From Alphaproteobacteria bacterium HGW-Alphaproteobacteria-4 (GTDB lineage: Bacteria > Pseudomonadota > Alphaproteobacteria > Rhodobacterales > Rhodobacteraceae), in the NCBI GenBank assembly GCA_002842855.1, contig PHEE01000003.1:148544-212543 (forward strand): a stretch of DNA of 64,000 nt, in the 5' to 3' direction. The translations under genes were made by a program, and so were the position numbers. Every line of letters starts with the position of its first letter. The first letter of the stretch is position 1. The notes under the pieces are model-generated. The model saw only the letters and a list, made by a program, of their open reading frames with translations, had not been told where the DNA came from and searched no databases. Below are positions 9,301-17,558 of this stretch, piece after piece.

Positions 9301-10004
9301 AGGTTCTGGCGGTCGGGGCACACCCAGACGACATCGAGATATTCCTGTTCGCCAGCCTCGCCGCGTGGCGCGCTATGGGGGCGGACCTCGCGCTGGCGGT
9401 GGCCACCGATGGCGCGGCGGGCGGCCAGCAAGACCCCGCCACCTTGCGCCTGACGCGGCGCGGCGAGGCCGAGCGGGCGGCGGCCTTGCTGGGCGCGGCG
9501 CCGACCTTTCTCGATTTTCCCGATGGCAAGCTGATGCATGATGCGGCGCTGGTCGCAGCGCTGCGCGCGCTGATCCAAGCCGAAAAACCCGACCTCGTGG
9601 TAACGCACGCGCCCAATTGCTACCACGCCGACCACCGCGCGCTGTCGGCGGCGTTGACACAGGCGACGGGCTTTGGCGTGCCGCTGCTCTACGCCGACAC
9701 CCTGAACGGCACCGGCTTTGCCCCCACCCACTGGGTCGATGTGACCGCGCATTTCGCATTGAAATGTCAGGCTATCCTTTGCCACGAAAGCCAGGACCCG
9801 GCGCGCTTCATTCCCTCAGTCACGCGCCTTGCCGCATTCCGCGCCGGCGAGTGCAATGGCGGCCCCGAGGCCCGCGCCGAGGGCTTCCGGTTCGAGCCGC
9901 GCTTTCCCTTTGCCGATATCCGCGGGCTGCTGCCCCCAGCCCCGCCGCTGCGCGCGGTCTTGTTTCGGGGCGAAGCGCAAGGCGCCCCTACTTCGCCCGC
10001 CTGA
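9297..10004 (+). CDS. PIG-L/LmbE-family deacetylase
   Basis: A 235-aa cytoplasmic protein of the zinc-dependent N-acetylglucosaminyl deacetylase family. The metal motif AHPDD is at residues 8-12 and a second His-Asp-His patch (YHADHR) lies near residue 110. Family members deacetylate GlcNAc-inositol, N,N'-diacetylchitobiose and other N-acetyl sugars. It is the last gene of the LacI-controlled operon, coupled to the glycosidase gene by a 4-nt overlap, so the imported compound may carry an N-acyl group. The last 17 nt overlap the convergent RpiR-type gene. Confidence 0.86.
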   Translation: MKVLAVGAHPDDIEIFLFASLAAWRAMGADLALAVATDGAAGGQQDPATLRLTRRGEAERAAALLGAAPTFLDFPDGKLMHDAALVAALRALIQAEKPDLVVTHAPNCYHADHRALSAALTQATGFGVPLLYADTLNGTGFAPTHWVDVTAHFALKCQAILCHESQDPARFIPSVTRLAAFRAGECNGGPEARAEGFRFEPRFPFADIRGLLPPAPPLRAVLFRGEAQGAPTSPA

Positions 10005-10869
10005 AAAACCGTGCCCGGGCGTAAAGCTCTTCCAGCCGCTTCATGCGGGTTTCGGTCTGCTGCCAGGTCAGGCTTTGCACCGCTGCCATCAGCGTTTCCA
10101 CCAGCACTTGAATCGCCACCGTCGAATCCCAGGCCGAAGGCACCTCGATCTGCGCAGAAAAGCGATAGCGCGCGTGGGCGGCGGCGGGCGAAACCCAGGG
10201 GTCGGTGATCAGCACCACCTCGGCGCCCTGCTCGGCCGCCATTTCGACCAGTTGCAGCACGTTGTTTTCATAGCGGCGAATGTCGAACGCCAGCAGCACA
10301 TCGCCCGGCACCATCTCGATCAGCGCCGGGGGCCAAGCGTTCGACATATCGGAAATCAGGCTCACGCCGGGGCGGATCACCTTCATATGCGTCACGAAAT
10401 ATTCAGCCATCGCATGCGTGATACGCCCACCGGTGGCATAGACCTTGCGCGCCGAGTCGGCCATCAGCGCCGCCGCCGCATCGAATTCGGCATGGTCGAT
10501 CTGCGCCAGTGTGGCGTGCAGATTGCGCAGAACCGCATCGGCGAAACGGTTGAGAATATGGGTGTCAGGCACCCCGCCCGCCCAGCGGTCATGTTTGGCG
10601 AGTGGCGAGATCAGGCGCTCCTCGACCTCTGAACGGATTCCCCCCTGAAAATCGGTGTAGCCCGAAAAGCCCAGCTTCTGCACCAACCGCACCACGGTGG
10701 GGCTGGAAACCTCGGCGCCTTTCGCCAGCGCGGTGATCGAGCCGAGTGCCGCCACCGGGTAATGGTGCAGAAGGTGGCTTGCCAGTTGCCGCTCGGCGCG
10801 GGTCATCGCGTCGATGCCTGCGCGCAGGCGTTCTTCGATGGTTTTGTGCACTGCCGCCAAATCGGGCAC
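9988..10869 (-). CDS. RpiR/MurR-family transcriptional regulator
   Basis: About 293 aa: an N-terminal RpiR helix-turn-helix (SITALAKGAEVSSPTVVRLVQKLG) followed by an SIS domain (about residues 120-260; RKVYATGGRITHAM, DVLLAFDIRRYENN, GAEVVLITD) that usually binds a phosphorylated sugar or related ligand. The start is uncertain: the GTG at 10869 gives a normal length, but no good ribosome site is visible. An in-frame TTG/ATG further upstream would overlap the divergent gene. It is divergent from the amidohydrolase-TRAP operon and probably controls it. It converges on, and overlaps by 17 nt, the PIG-L gene. Confidence 0.88.
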   Translation of the reverse strand: MPDLAAVHKTIEERLRAGIDAMTRAERQLASHLLHHYPVAALGSITALAKGAEVSSPTVVRLVQKLGFSGYTDFQGGIRSEVEERLISPLAKHDRWAGGVPDTHILNRFADAVLRNLHATLAQIDHAEFDAAAALMADSARKVYATGGRITHAMAEYFVTHMKVIRPGVSLISDMSNAWPPALIEMVPGDVLLAFDIRRYENNVLQLVEMAAEQGAEVVLITDPWVSPAAAHARYRFSAQIEVPSAWDSTVAIQVLVETLMAAVQSLTWQQTETRMKRLEELYARARFFRRAK

Positions 10870-10906
10870 TCCGACCGTGAGTCGCTTTGGAGAGATTGTA
10901 ACAGGA

Positions 10907-10922
10907 ATTTCAGAAATGAAAT
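10907..10922. promoter_or_regulatory. Candidate RpiR-type operator
   Basis: A perfect inverted repeat ATTTCA-GAAA-TGAAAT between the divergent RpiR-type gene and the amidohydrolase operon. A TTGACA hexamer at 10927-10932 could be a -35 element for the plus-strand operon, but no convincing -10 follows. MurR/RpiR sites of TGAAAT type are known; the assignment here is by position and symmetry. Confidence 0.5.
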
Positions 10923-10990
10923 GATCTTGACAGAATCCCCCCGCGCGGTGGAGCCTTGTTCCCAACAACACCAAGAACCGACAGGGAAGC

Positions 10991-11791
10991 ATGACGGCTC
11001 AGCCGATCCGAACGGCGCCAACCGCGCCCGCCGTGGTTACGGTGGAAAACCCCGACGCAAAGGGGCGGTTCGTGATTTGCTGCGAACACGCCTCGAATGC
11101 GTTTCCCGCGCCTTGGGGCAACCTGGGCCTGACCGAGCAACAGCAATCCGCGCATATCGCCTGGGATCCGGGCGCGCTGGGTTTGGCGCGTGCGCTCGCC
11201 GGGGCGCTTGACGCGCCTCTGGTTCATGCGGGGGTGTCGCGGCTGGTCTACGACATCAACCGCCCGCCGCATTCGCGCGGCGCGATGGCCGTGCAAAGTG
11301 AGGTCCACGCGGTTCCGGGCAACATCGGGCTTGGCGCGGCCGCGCGGCTTGCGCGAACCGAAGCGATCTATCTGCCCTTCCACGACGCCCTGCGCGCTGT
11401 GCTTGCCCGGCGCGCCGCAACCGGACCACTGCCGGTGCTGGCAACGGTGCATTCCTTCACCCCGGTCTGGCACGGACGCCCGCGCGCGGTCGAGTTTGGC
11501 ATCATCCACGATGCCGACCCAACGCTTGCCCGCGCAGTGCTGGCACAGGCAAGGGCCAGAACACGTCTCGACGCGCGGCTGAACGAGCCCTATTCGGCAG
11601 CCGATGAAGTCACGCACACACTGGCGCTGCAAGCAACGCCGATGGGTCTGCGAAACGTCATGCTCGAAATTCGCAACGACCTGTTGCAGGGCGACGCAGA
11701 CCAGCGCCAGATGGCCGCGACCCTTGCGCCGATCCTGCAAGCTGCACTTGCCGCCATCGAAAGCCCCGAACCAGCAAAAGCGAGTCACTGA
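10991..11791 (+). CDS. N-formylglutamate amidohydrolase family protein
   Basis: A 266-aa cytoplasmic hydrolase of the HutG2/N-formylglutamate deformylase family, with FVICCEHASNAFP near residues 27-39, the conserved DPGA, YDINRPPHS and a His-Ser motif (ATVHSFTPVW). A GACAGGGAAGC ribosome site precedes the ATG. No histidine-degradation genes are nearby. It is the first gene of an operon with TRAP, glutamine-synthetase-like and dehydrogenase genes, so it more likely cleaves an amide of glutamate made in this pathway (for example a gamma-glutamyl product) than formylglutamate. That role is inference. Confidence 0.85.
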   Translation: MTAQPIRTAPTAPAVVTVENPDAKGRFVICCEHASNAFPAPWGNLGLTEQQQSAHIAWDPGALGLARALAGALDAPLVHAGVSRLVYDINRPPHSRGAMAVQSEVHAVPGNIGLGAAARLARTEAIYLPFHDALRAVLARRAATGPLPVLATVHSFTPVWHGRPRAVEFGIIHDADPTLARAVLAQARARTRLDARLNEPYSAADEVTHTLALQATPMGLRNVMLEIRNDLLQGDADQRQMAATLAPILQAALAAIESPEPAKASH

Positions 11792-11792
11792 C

Positions 11793-12299
11793 ATGCCCGG
11801 ATGGATCAAGGCCTATGTGCGTTTCACCGATGCGGTCAACTACCGGATCGGGCGCATGTCGATGTATCTGCTCTATGTGCTGATGGGCATCCTGATGTGG
11901 TCAACGATCTCCAAGCTGATCGACCAGAACGCAATCTGGACGTTGGAAATGGCGCAGTTCACCATGGTTGCCTATTACATGCTGGGTGGCCCCTATTCGC
12001 TGCAACTCGACAGCAACGTGCGCATGGACCTGCTTTATGGCCGCTGGTCGCACCGCACGCGGGCCTGGGTCGACGCGTTTTCGGTGTTCGCGCTGCTGTT
12101 CTACCTTGGTGTGCTGCTTTACGGCGCGGTCGAAAGCACCGCCTACGCGCTGGAATACAATGAACGCAGCCCGACTGCGTGGCGCCCCTACATGGCCCCG
12201 ATCAAGATCGTGATGTGCGTGGGCATATTCCTCATGCTTTTGCAAAGCATCGCCTTTTTCTTTCGCGACGTGGCGCGGCTGCGTGGAGAAGAGCTCTGA
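11793..12299 (+). CDS. TRAP transporter small permease (DctQ type)
   Basis: A 168-aa inner-membrane protein with four predicted hydrophobic segments, as expected for the small subunit of a tripartite ATP-independent periplasmic importer. The region LEMAQFTMVAYYMLGGPYSL and the N-V-R-M-D motif after it are typical of DctQ. The ATG at 11793 follows the amidohydrolase stop by 1 nt. Its own stop overlaps the large-subunit start (TGATG), so the two membrane subunits are translationally coupled. Confidence 0.9.
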   Translation: MPGWIKAYVRFTDAVNYRIGRMSMYLLYVLMGILMWSTISKLIDQNAIWTLEMAQFTMVAYYMLGGPYSLQLDSNVRMDLLYGRWSHRTRAWVDAFSVFALLFYLGVLLYGAVESTAYALEYNERSPTAWRPYMAPIKIVMCVGIFLMLLQSIAFFFRDVARLRGEEL

Positions 12300-13624
12300 T
12301 GTCCTATGACATGATCGCCATACTGATGTTCAGCACGATGATGCTGATGATGATGACGGGCCAACGGGTGTTTGGCGCCATCGGCTTCGTCGCGGTCGCG
12401 GCATCGGTTTCGCTCTGGGGGGTCGGCGGCTCGGACCTTGGCTTTTCCGCCGCGATGAAGCTGATGAAATGGTACCCGCTGCTGACGTTGCCGATGTTCA
12501 TCTTCATGGGCTATGTGCTCAGCGAAAGCCGCCTGGCCGATGACCTTTACCGCATGTTCCACGTCTGGTTCGGCAAGGTGCCGGGCGGGCTGGCGATCGG
12601 CACCATCGCGCTGATGGTGGTGATTTCGGCGATGAACGGGCTTTCGGTGGCAGGCATGGCCATCGGCGCCACCATCGCGCTGCCCGAGCTTTTGAAACGC
12701 AACTACGACAAGCTCATGGTCACCGGTGTCATTCAGGCGGGGTCGAGCCTTGGCATTCTGGTGCCGCCCTCGGTGGTGCTGGTGCTTTACGCGATGATCG
12801 CACGCCAGCCGGTCGGGCAATTGTGGTTGGCAGGGGTGTTCCCCGGCCTGATGATGGCCTCGATGTTCATCCTCTATATCTGGGTGCGCTGTCGCATCAA
12901 TCCATCTCTCGGGCCGGTGCTGCCGCCCGAGGAGCTGGCGCTGATCACCCGCGCCGAAAAGTTGCGGCTGCTGCGCGCGGGTGTATTGCCGTTGATGATT
13001 TTCGTGCTGATGATGGTGCCCTTCGTGTACGGCTACACCAGCCTTGTCGAAAGCTCGGTTGTCGGGGCGCTGACTTCGGTTTTTGCGGCGGTGGTCAAGG
13101 GCCGCTTCACGCGCCGCGTGTTCGAAGAAGTGACGCGCCAGACGCTTGCGGTTTCGTGCATGTTCATGTGGATCATCCTTGCCGCGCTCGCCTTTGGCGC
13201 GGTGTTCGACGGGCTGGGCGCGGTGAAATCGATCGAAGGGTTCTTTGTCGGCCAGCTTGGCCTTTCGCCCTGGGAAATCCTGATCCTGATGCAGCTTTCC
13301 TACCTGATCATGGGCACTTTTCTTGATGATACCGCGATGCTGGTGATCGTGGCGCCGCTTTATGTGCCACTGGTGCATGCGCTCGGTTTCGATCTGATCT
13401 GGTATGGTGTCCTTTACACCATCACCAGCCAGATCGCCTACATGACCCCGCCGTTCGGCTATAACCTGTTCCTGATGCGCGCGATGGCACCAAAGGAAAT
13501 CAGCATCGGCGATATCTATCGCTCGATCATCCCCTTCGTCGGCGTGATGATCCTCGCACTGGCTTTGGTCACGGCATTCCCGCAAATTGCGCTGTGGCTG
13601 CCGACACAGGTCTATTCAAAGTGA
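12299..13624 (+). CDS. TRAP transporter large permease (DctM type)
   Basis: A 441-aa polytopic inner-membrane protein with about 12 hydrophobic segments. It has the DctM features FPMFIFMG-like (LPMFIFMGYVLSES), SAMNGLSVAGMAIGA, AGSSLGILVPPSVVLVLYA and, late, MTPPFGYNLFLMRA. It forms the ion-coupled channel that receives ligand from the periplasmic DctP subunit. The start overlaps the DctQ stop; the DctP gene follows after 40 nt. Confidence 0.94.
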   Translation: MSYDMIAILMFSTMMLMMMTGQRVFGAIGFVAVAASVSLWGVGGSDLGFSAAMKLMKWYPLLTLPMFIFMGYVLSESRLADDLYRMFHVWFGKVPGGLAIGTIALMVVISAMNGLSVAGMAIGATIALPELLKRNYDKLMVTGVIQAGSSLGILVPPSVVLVLYAMIARQPVGQLWLAGVFPGLMMASMFILYIWVRCRINPSLGPVLPPEELALITRAEKLRLLRAGVLPLMIFVLMMVPFVYGYTSLVESSVVGALTSVFAAVVKGRFTRRVFEEVTRQTLAVSCMFMWIILAALAFGAVFDGLGAVKSIEGFFVGQLGLSPWEILILMQLSYLIMGTFLDDTAMLVIVAPLYVPLVHALGFDLIWYGVLYTITSQIAYMTPPFGYNLFLMRAMAPKEISIGDIYRSIIPFVGVMILALALVTAFPQIALWLPTQVYSK

Positions 13625-13664
13625 CAAGCCCCACCAAGAGGGCCCAACCAGCAAGGAGAGAAAG

Positions 13665-14702
13665 ATGAAAACCTCAAGACGGAAATTCCTCACCTCGGGC
13701 GCCCTCGCTGCCGGGGCCGCTACGCTCGCCGCACCTGCACGGGCGCAGAGCACGATCAAATGGCGCCTGCAAACCTATGCGGGCCCGGCGCTCGGCGAGC
13801 ATGTGATCAAGCCCGCAATCGACGCCTTCAACGAAATGGCCGGCGGCCAGATGGAGATCGAGCTTTACTATGCCGATCAACTGGTGCCCACGGGCGAGCT
13901 GTTCCGCGCCATGCAAAAAGGCACCATTGACGCCGTGCAGTCCGATGACGACAGCATGGCCAGCCCCACCGAAGTGACGGTGTTCGGCGGCTACTTCCCC
14001 TTTGCGCTGCGCTATTCGCTCGACGTGCCGGCGCTGTTCAACAGCTACGGACTCGATGAAATCTGGAAAGAGGAATACGCCAAGGTCGGGGTCAAGCATA
14101 TCTCGGCCGGGTCGTGGGACCCGTGCAACTTTGCCACCAAGAAACCTGTCAACAGCCTTGCCGACCTCAGGGGCCTGCGCATCTTCACCTTCCCCACTGC
14201 GGGCCGCTTCCTCAGCCGTTTTGGTGTGGTGCCGGTGACGCTGCCGTGGGAAGACGTCGAGGTGGCATTGCAGACTGGCGAGCTGGACGGCATCGCCTGG
14301 TCGGGTATCACCGAAGACTACACGGTGGGTTGGGCCGACGTGACCAGCTACTTCCTGACCAACAACATCTCGGGCGCCTGGATCGGCCATTTCTTTGCCA
14401 ACATGGATCGCTGGAACGAGGTGCCGCCGCATCTGCAAACCATGCTCAAGGTGGCGTTCGACAGCTCGCACTACTACCGGCAACACTGGTATTGGGCAGG
14501 CGAGGCACGGCTTCGGGTTGAGGAAACCAAGCTGCAACTGACCTCGATCGACGATGCCGAATGGGCCACCGTCGAGGCGGAGGCCGCCAAGTTCTGGGAT
14601 GAAATCGCATCGGAAAGCCCGGTCAAGGCCAAGGTCGTCGAGATCATCAAGAAATACAACGACACCATGCACAAGGCTGGCAAACCCTACCGCTTCAGCT
14701 GA
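13665..14702 (+). CDS. TRAP transporter substrate-binding protein (DctP type)
   Basis: A 345-aa periplasmic protein. The N-terminus carries a twin-arginine-like signal (SRRKFLTSGALAAGAATLAA, cleavage near ARAQS), so export may be by Tat. The body resembles DctP proteins of the type that bind carboxylates or amino/2-oxo acids: QKGTIDAVQSDDDSMAS, the DLRGLRI motif, then GVVPVTLPWEDVEVALQTGE and DGIAWSG. A clean AGGAGAG site precedes the ATG. The bound compound is presumably the entry substrate for the enzymes downstream. Confidence 0.92.
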   Translation: MKTSRRKFLTSGALAAGAATLAAPARAQSTIKWRLQTYAGPALGEHVIKPAIDAFNEMAGGQMEIELYYADQLVPTGELFRAMQKGTIDAVQSDDDSMASPTEVTVFGGYFPFALRYSLDVPALFNSYGLDEIWKEEYAKVGVKHISAGSWDPCNFATKKPVNSLADLRGLRIFTFPTAGRFLSRFGVVPVTLPWEDVEVALQTGELDGIAWSGITEDYTVGWADVTSYFLTNNISGAWIGHFFANMDRWNEVPPHLQTMLKVAFDSSHYYRQHWYWAGEARLRVEETKLQLTSIDDAEWATVEAEAAKFWDEIASESPVKAKVVEIIKKYNDTMHKAGKPYRFS

Positions 14703-14784
14703 TAGTGCAACTGGCTGCGCGGCGGCACATGGCCCCGCGCAGCCCCCAAACGCCCCATTCCGCGCCCGAGGAGCCAACCCCGAA

Positions 14785-16149
14785 ATGCCCGCAAACCTGA
14801 CCTTTGATGCCCTGAAGAAAGCCGTTGCCGCGGGCGAAATCGATACCGTGGTGGCGTGCTTTGCTGACATGCAGGGCCGCCTGCAAGGCAAGCGTTTCGT
14901 GGCGCACCACTTCGTCGCATCGGCCTGGGAAGAAACCCACTGCTGCAACTATCTGCTGGCAACCGACATGGAAATGGTCACGGTGCAGGGCTACGCGGCA
15001 ACCGGCTGGAACAAGGGCTACGGCGATTATGTGATGAAGCCTGATCTTGCCACCCTGCGCCGCCTGCCCTGGCTGCCGGGCACCGCAATGGTGATGTGCG
15101 ACGTGCTTGACCACCACACCCATCAGCTTGTGCCGCATGCCCCACGCAGCGTGCTCAAACGCCAGATCGAACGCGCGAAAGCGCTCGGGTTCGATGCGAT
15201 GATGGCGACCGAGCTGGAGTTCTACATCTTCGAGCAAAGCTTTTCGGAACTGTTCGATGCGGGCTACCGCGACATGGTTCCGACCGCCCGCTACAATGTC
15301 GATTATTCGATCTTCGGCACCGCGCGCGATGAACCGCTGATCCGTGCCATTCGCAACGGGCTCTGGGATGCGGGCATCCCGATCGAAAACTCCAAGGGCG
15401 AGGCCGAGGCGGGCCAGCACGAGGTCAACGCGAAATATTCCGACGCGCTCGATACCGCCGACATGCACGCGATCATCAAGACCGGCATCAAGGAAATCGC
15501 GCTGCAATATGGCGTCAGCGCCACCTTCATGGCCAAATATGACCATCGCCGCGCGGGCTCATCAAGCCATGTGCACCAGTCGCTCTGGGTCGGCGGCAAG
15601 CCCGCCTTTCGCGACGAGAACGACCCGGCGGGGATGTCGGACCTGATGCGCCACTACATCGCCGGGCAACTTGCCCATGCCGCCGAAATCACCGCCTTTC
15701 TTGCGCCATTCGTCAACAGCTACAAACGCTTCGTGGTTGGCATGTTCGCCCCCACCAAAGCGGTCTGGAGCCTCGACAACCGCACCGCCGGTTTCCGCGT
15801 CTGCGGCGAGGGCACCAAGGCGATCCGGGTGGAATGCCGCATTGGCGGCGCCGACCTCAACCCCTACCTTGCCTGCGCCGCGCTTCTGGCGGCAGGTCTG
15901 GATGGAATCGAGAACAAGATGGTGCTGGAACCTGCCATTTCTGGCGATGTCTATCAGGCCGGCGCGGTGCGCGAGATCCCCAAGACACTCGGCGCTGCCG
16001 CTGCGGCGATGGGCGCCTCGGGATGGCTGCGCGAGGCGTTCGGCGACGAGGTGGTGACGCACTACCACCGCGCCGCGCTGTGGGAACTTGAAGAACAAAA
16101 CCGTGTCGTGACCGATTGGGAACTGGCACGCGGATTTGAACGCGCCTGA
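14785..16149 (+). CDS. Glutamine synthetase-like gamma-glutamyl ligase
   Basis: A 454-aa member of the glutamine synthetase superfamily. It has the N-terminal beta-grasp (ACFADMQGRLQGKRF, near 25-39) and the catalytic domain with the metal-binding TELEFYIFE (about 141), GEAEAGQHEVN, AGSSSHVHQSLW (about 257), FVNSYKR and the NRTAGFR/RVECRIGGADLNPYLA segments. Divergence from housekeeping GlnA and the operon context place it with PuuA/IpuC/GlnA4-type ligases, which join glutamate to an amine using ATP. The ATG at 14785 is chosen because GAGGAG lies about 11 nt upstream. No adenylylation-site tyrosine motif of GlnA was seen. Confidence 0.85.
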   Translation: MPANLTFDALKKAVAAGEIDTVVACFADMQGRLQGKRFVAHHFVASAWEETHCCNYLLATDMEMVTVQGYAATGWNKGYGDYVMKPDLATLRRLPWLPGTAMVMCDVLDHHTHQLVPHAPRSVLKRQIERAKALGFDAMMATELEFYIFEQSFSELFDAGYRDMVPTARYNVDYSIFGTARDEPLIRAIRNGLWDAGIPIENSKGEAEAGQHEVNAKYSDALDTADMHAIIKTGIKEIALQYGVSATFMAKYDHRRAGSSSHVHQSLWVGGKPAFRDENDPAGMSDLMRHYIAGQLAHAAEITAFLAPFVNSYKRFVVGMFAPTKAVWSLDNRTAGFRVCGEGTKAIRVECRIGGADLNPYLACAALLAAGLDGIENKMVLEPAISGDVYQAGAVREIPKTLGAAAAAMGASGWLREAFGDEVVTHYHRAALWELEEQNRVVTDWELARGFERA

Positions 16150-16169
16150 GGCGCAAGAGGACGGAACCG

Positions 16170-17558
16170 ATGACGAAAACAATCCAATGCATCTCGCCCG
16201 TCGATGGGCGGGTCTATGCCGAACGCCCGGCCCTGAACATGGCCGATGCCGAAGCCATGGCCGCCCGCGCCCGCGGCGCGCAACCCGCCTGGGCCGCGCG
16301 GCCCTTGGCCGAGCGCATCGCGCTGGTCAAGGCCGGGGTGGAAAAGCTGAATGAAATGAAAGCCGTGCTGGTTGAAGAGCTGGCCTGGCAGATGGGCCGC
16401 CCAACCCGTTATGGCGGCGAATTTGGCGGCGTCAATGACCGCACCAACTACATGGCCGAGATTGCGGCAAGCGCGCTGGCGCCAATGGTGGTGGAAAACT
16501 CCGACCGGTTCGAGCGGCGCATCGCGCGTGAACCGGTGGGCGTGGTGTTCGTGCTTGCGCCCTGGAACTACCCCTACCTGACCGCAATCAACACCATCGT
16601 GCCCGCGCTCATTGCAGGCAACGCGGTGGTGCTGAAACACGCAAGCCAGACCCTGCTGGTGGGCGAGCGGCTGGCCGAGGCCTTCCATGCGGGCGGTGTG
16701 CCGGCCGATGTGTTCCAGAACGTCGTGCTCGACCATGCCACCACCGAAGCGCTGATCGGCGCGCGGGCCTTCAACTTCATCAACTTCACCGGCTCGGTGG
16801 CCGGGGGGGCGGCAATGGAGCGCGCGGCGGCGGGCACTTTCACCGGGCTTGGGCTGGAACTGGGCGGCAAGGACCCCGGCTATGTGATGGACGACGCCGA
16901 CCTTGATGCGGCGGTCGATACGCTGATGGATGGCGCGATGTATAACGCCGGCCAGTGCTGCTGCGGCATCGAGCGCATCTATGTGCACGAAAGCCTCTAT
17001 GATGCCTTCATCGAAAAGGCGGTGGCATGGGTCAAGTCGCTGAAACTCGGCAACCCCTTCGAGGCCACCAGCACCATCGGCCCGATGGCGAACAAGCGCT
17101 TTGCCCATGTGGTGCGCGACCAGGTCGCCGAGGCGATTGCCGAAGGCGCGGTGGCGCTGATCGACCCCGCGCTGTTCCCCGAAGATGATGGCGGCGCCTA
17201 CCTCGCGCCGCAGATATTGGTCAACGTGAACCACGAAATGCGCGTGATGCGCGAGGAAAGCTTTGGCCCGGTGGTCGGCATCATGTCGGTGAAGAACGAC
17301 GAAGAGGCGGTTGCGGTGATGAACGACAGCCCCTATGGCCTGACCGCCTCGCTCTGGACCCGTGACCCCGAACGCGCCGCCGCCCTTGGTGCCCGCATCG
17401 AAACCGGCACCGTGTTCATGAACCGCTGTGATTACCTCGACCCCGCGCTCTGCTGGACCGGCTGCAAGGATACCGGCCGCGGCGGCAGCCTGTCGGTGCT
17501 TGGTTATTACGCGGTCACACGGCCGAAATCCTACCATCTCAAGAAGGTGACGAAATGA
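16170..17558 (+). CDS. NAD(P)-dependent aldehyde dehydrogenase
   Basis: A 462-aa cytoplasmic aldehyde dehydrogenase. It shows the Rossmann entry VLAPWNYPYLTAINTIVPAL, the active-site Glu in LGLELGGKDPGYV (E230), the catalytic Cys in YNAGQCCCG (C264 by alignment with GQxC, in a run of three Cys at 263-265), and MREESFGPVVGIM. It lies 20 nt after the ligase gene and overlaps the alcohol dehydrogenase gene by 4 nt. It is the likely step that oxidises an aldehyde made by the alcohol dehydrogenase or the flavoprotein to an acid. Confidence 0.93.
   Translation: MTKTIQCISPVDGRVYAERPALNMADAEAMAARARGAQPAWAARPLAERIALVKAGVEKLNEMKAVLVEELAWQMGRPTRYGGEFGGVNDRTNYMAEIAASALAPMVVENSDRFERRIAREPVGVVFVLAPWNYPYLTAINTIVPALIAGNAVVLKHASQTLLVGERLAEAFHAGGVPADVFQNVVLDHATTEALIGARAFNFINFTGSVAGGAAMERAAAGTFTGLGLELGGKDPGYVMDDADLDAAVDTLMDGAMYNAGQCCCGIERIYVHESLYDAFIEKAVAWVKSLKLGNPFEATSTIGPMANKRFAHVVRDQVAEAIAEGAVALIDPALFPEDDGGAYLAPQILVNVNHEMRVMREESFGPVVGIMSVKNDEEAVAVMNDSPYGLTASLWTRDPERAAALGARIETGTVFMNRCDYLDPALCWTGCKDTGRGGSLSVLGYYAVTRPKSYHLKKVTK

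Noticed and set aside
10927..10955. TTGACA as a full promoter for the amidohydrolase-TRAP operon
   Set aside because: No AT-containing -10 at 16-18 nt; only the -35-like hexamer is mentioned with the operator.
10991..11791. hutG of a histidine-degradation pathway
   Set aside because: No hut genes are adjacent and the operon partners fit gamma-glutamyl amine metabolism better; family membership is kept, the pathway is not.
12188..13585. 465-aa minus-strand open frame opposite dctM
   Set aside because: Composition dominated by His, Asp, Gln and Arg; a shadow of the real DctM frame.
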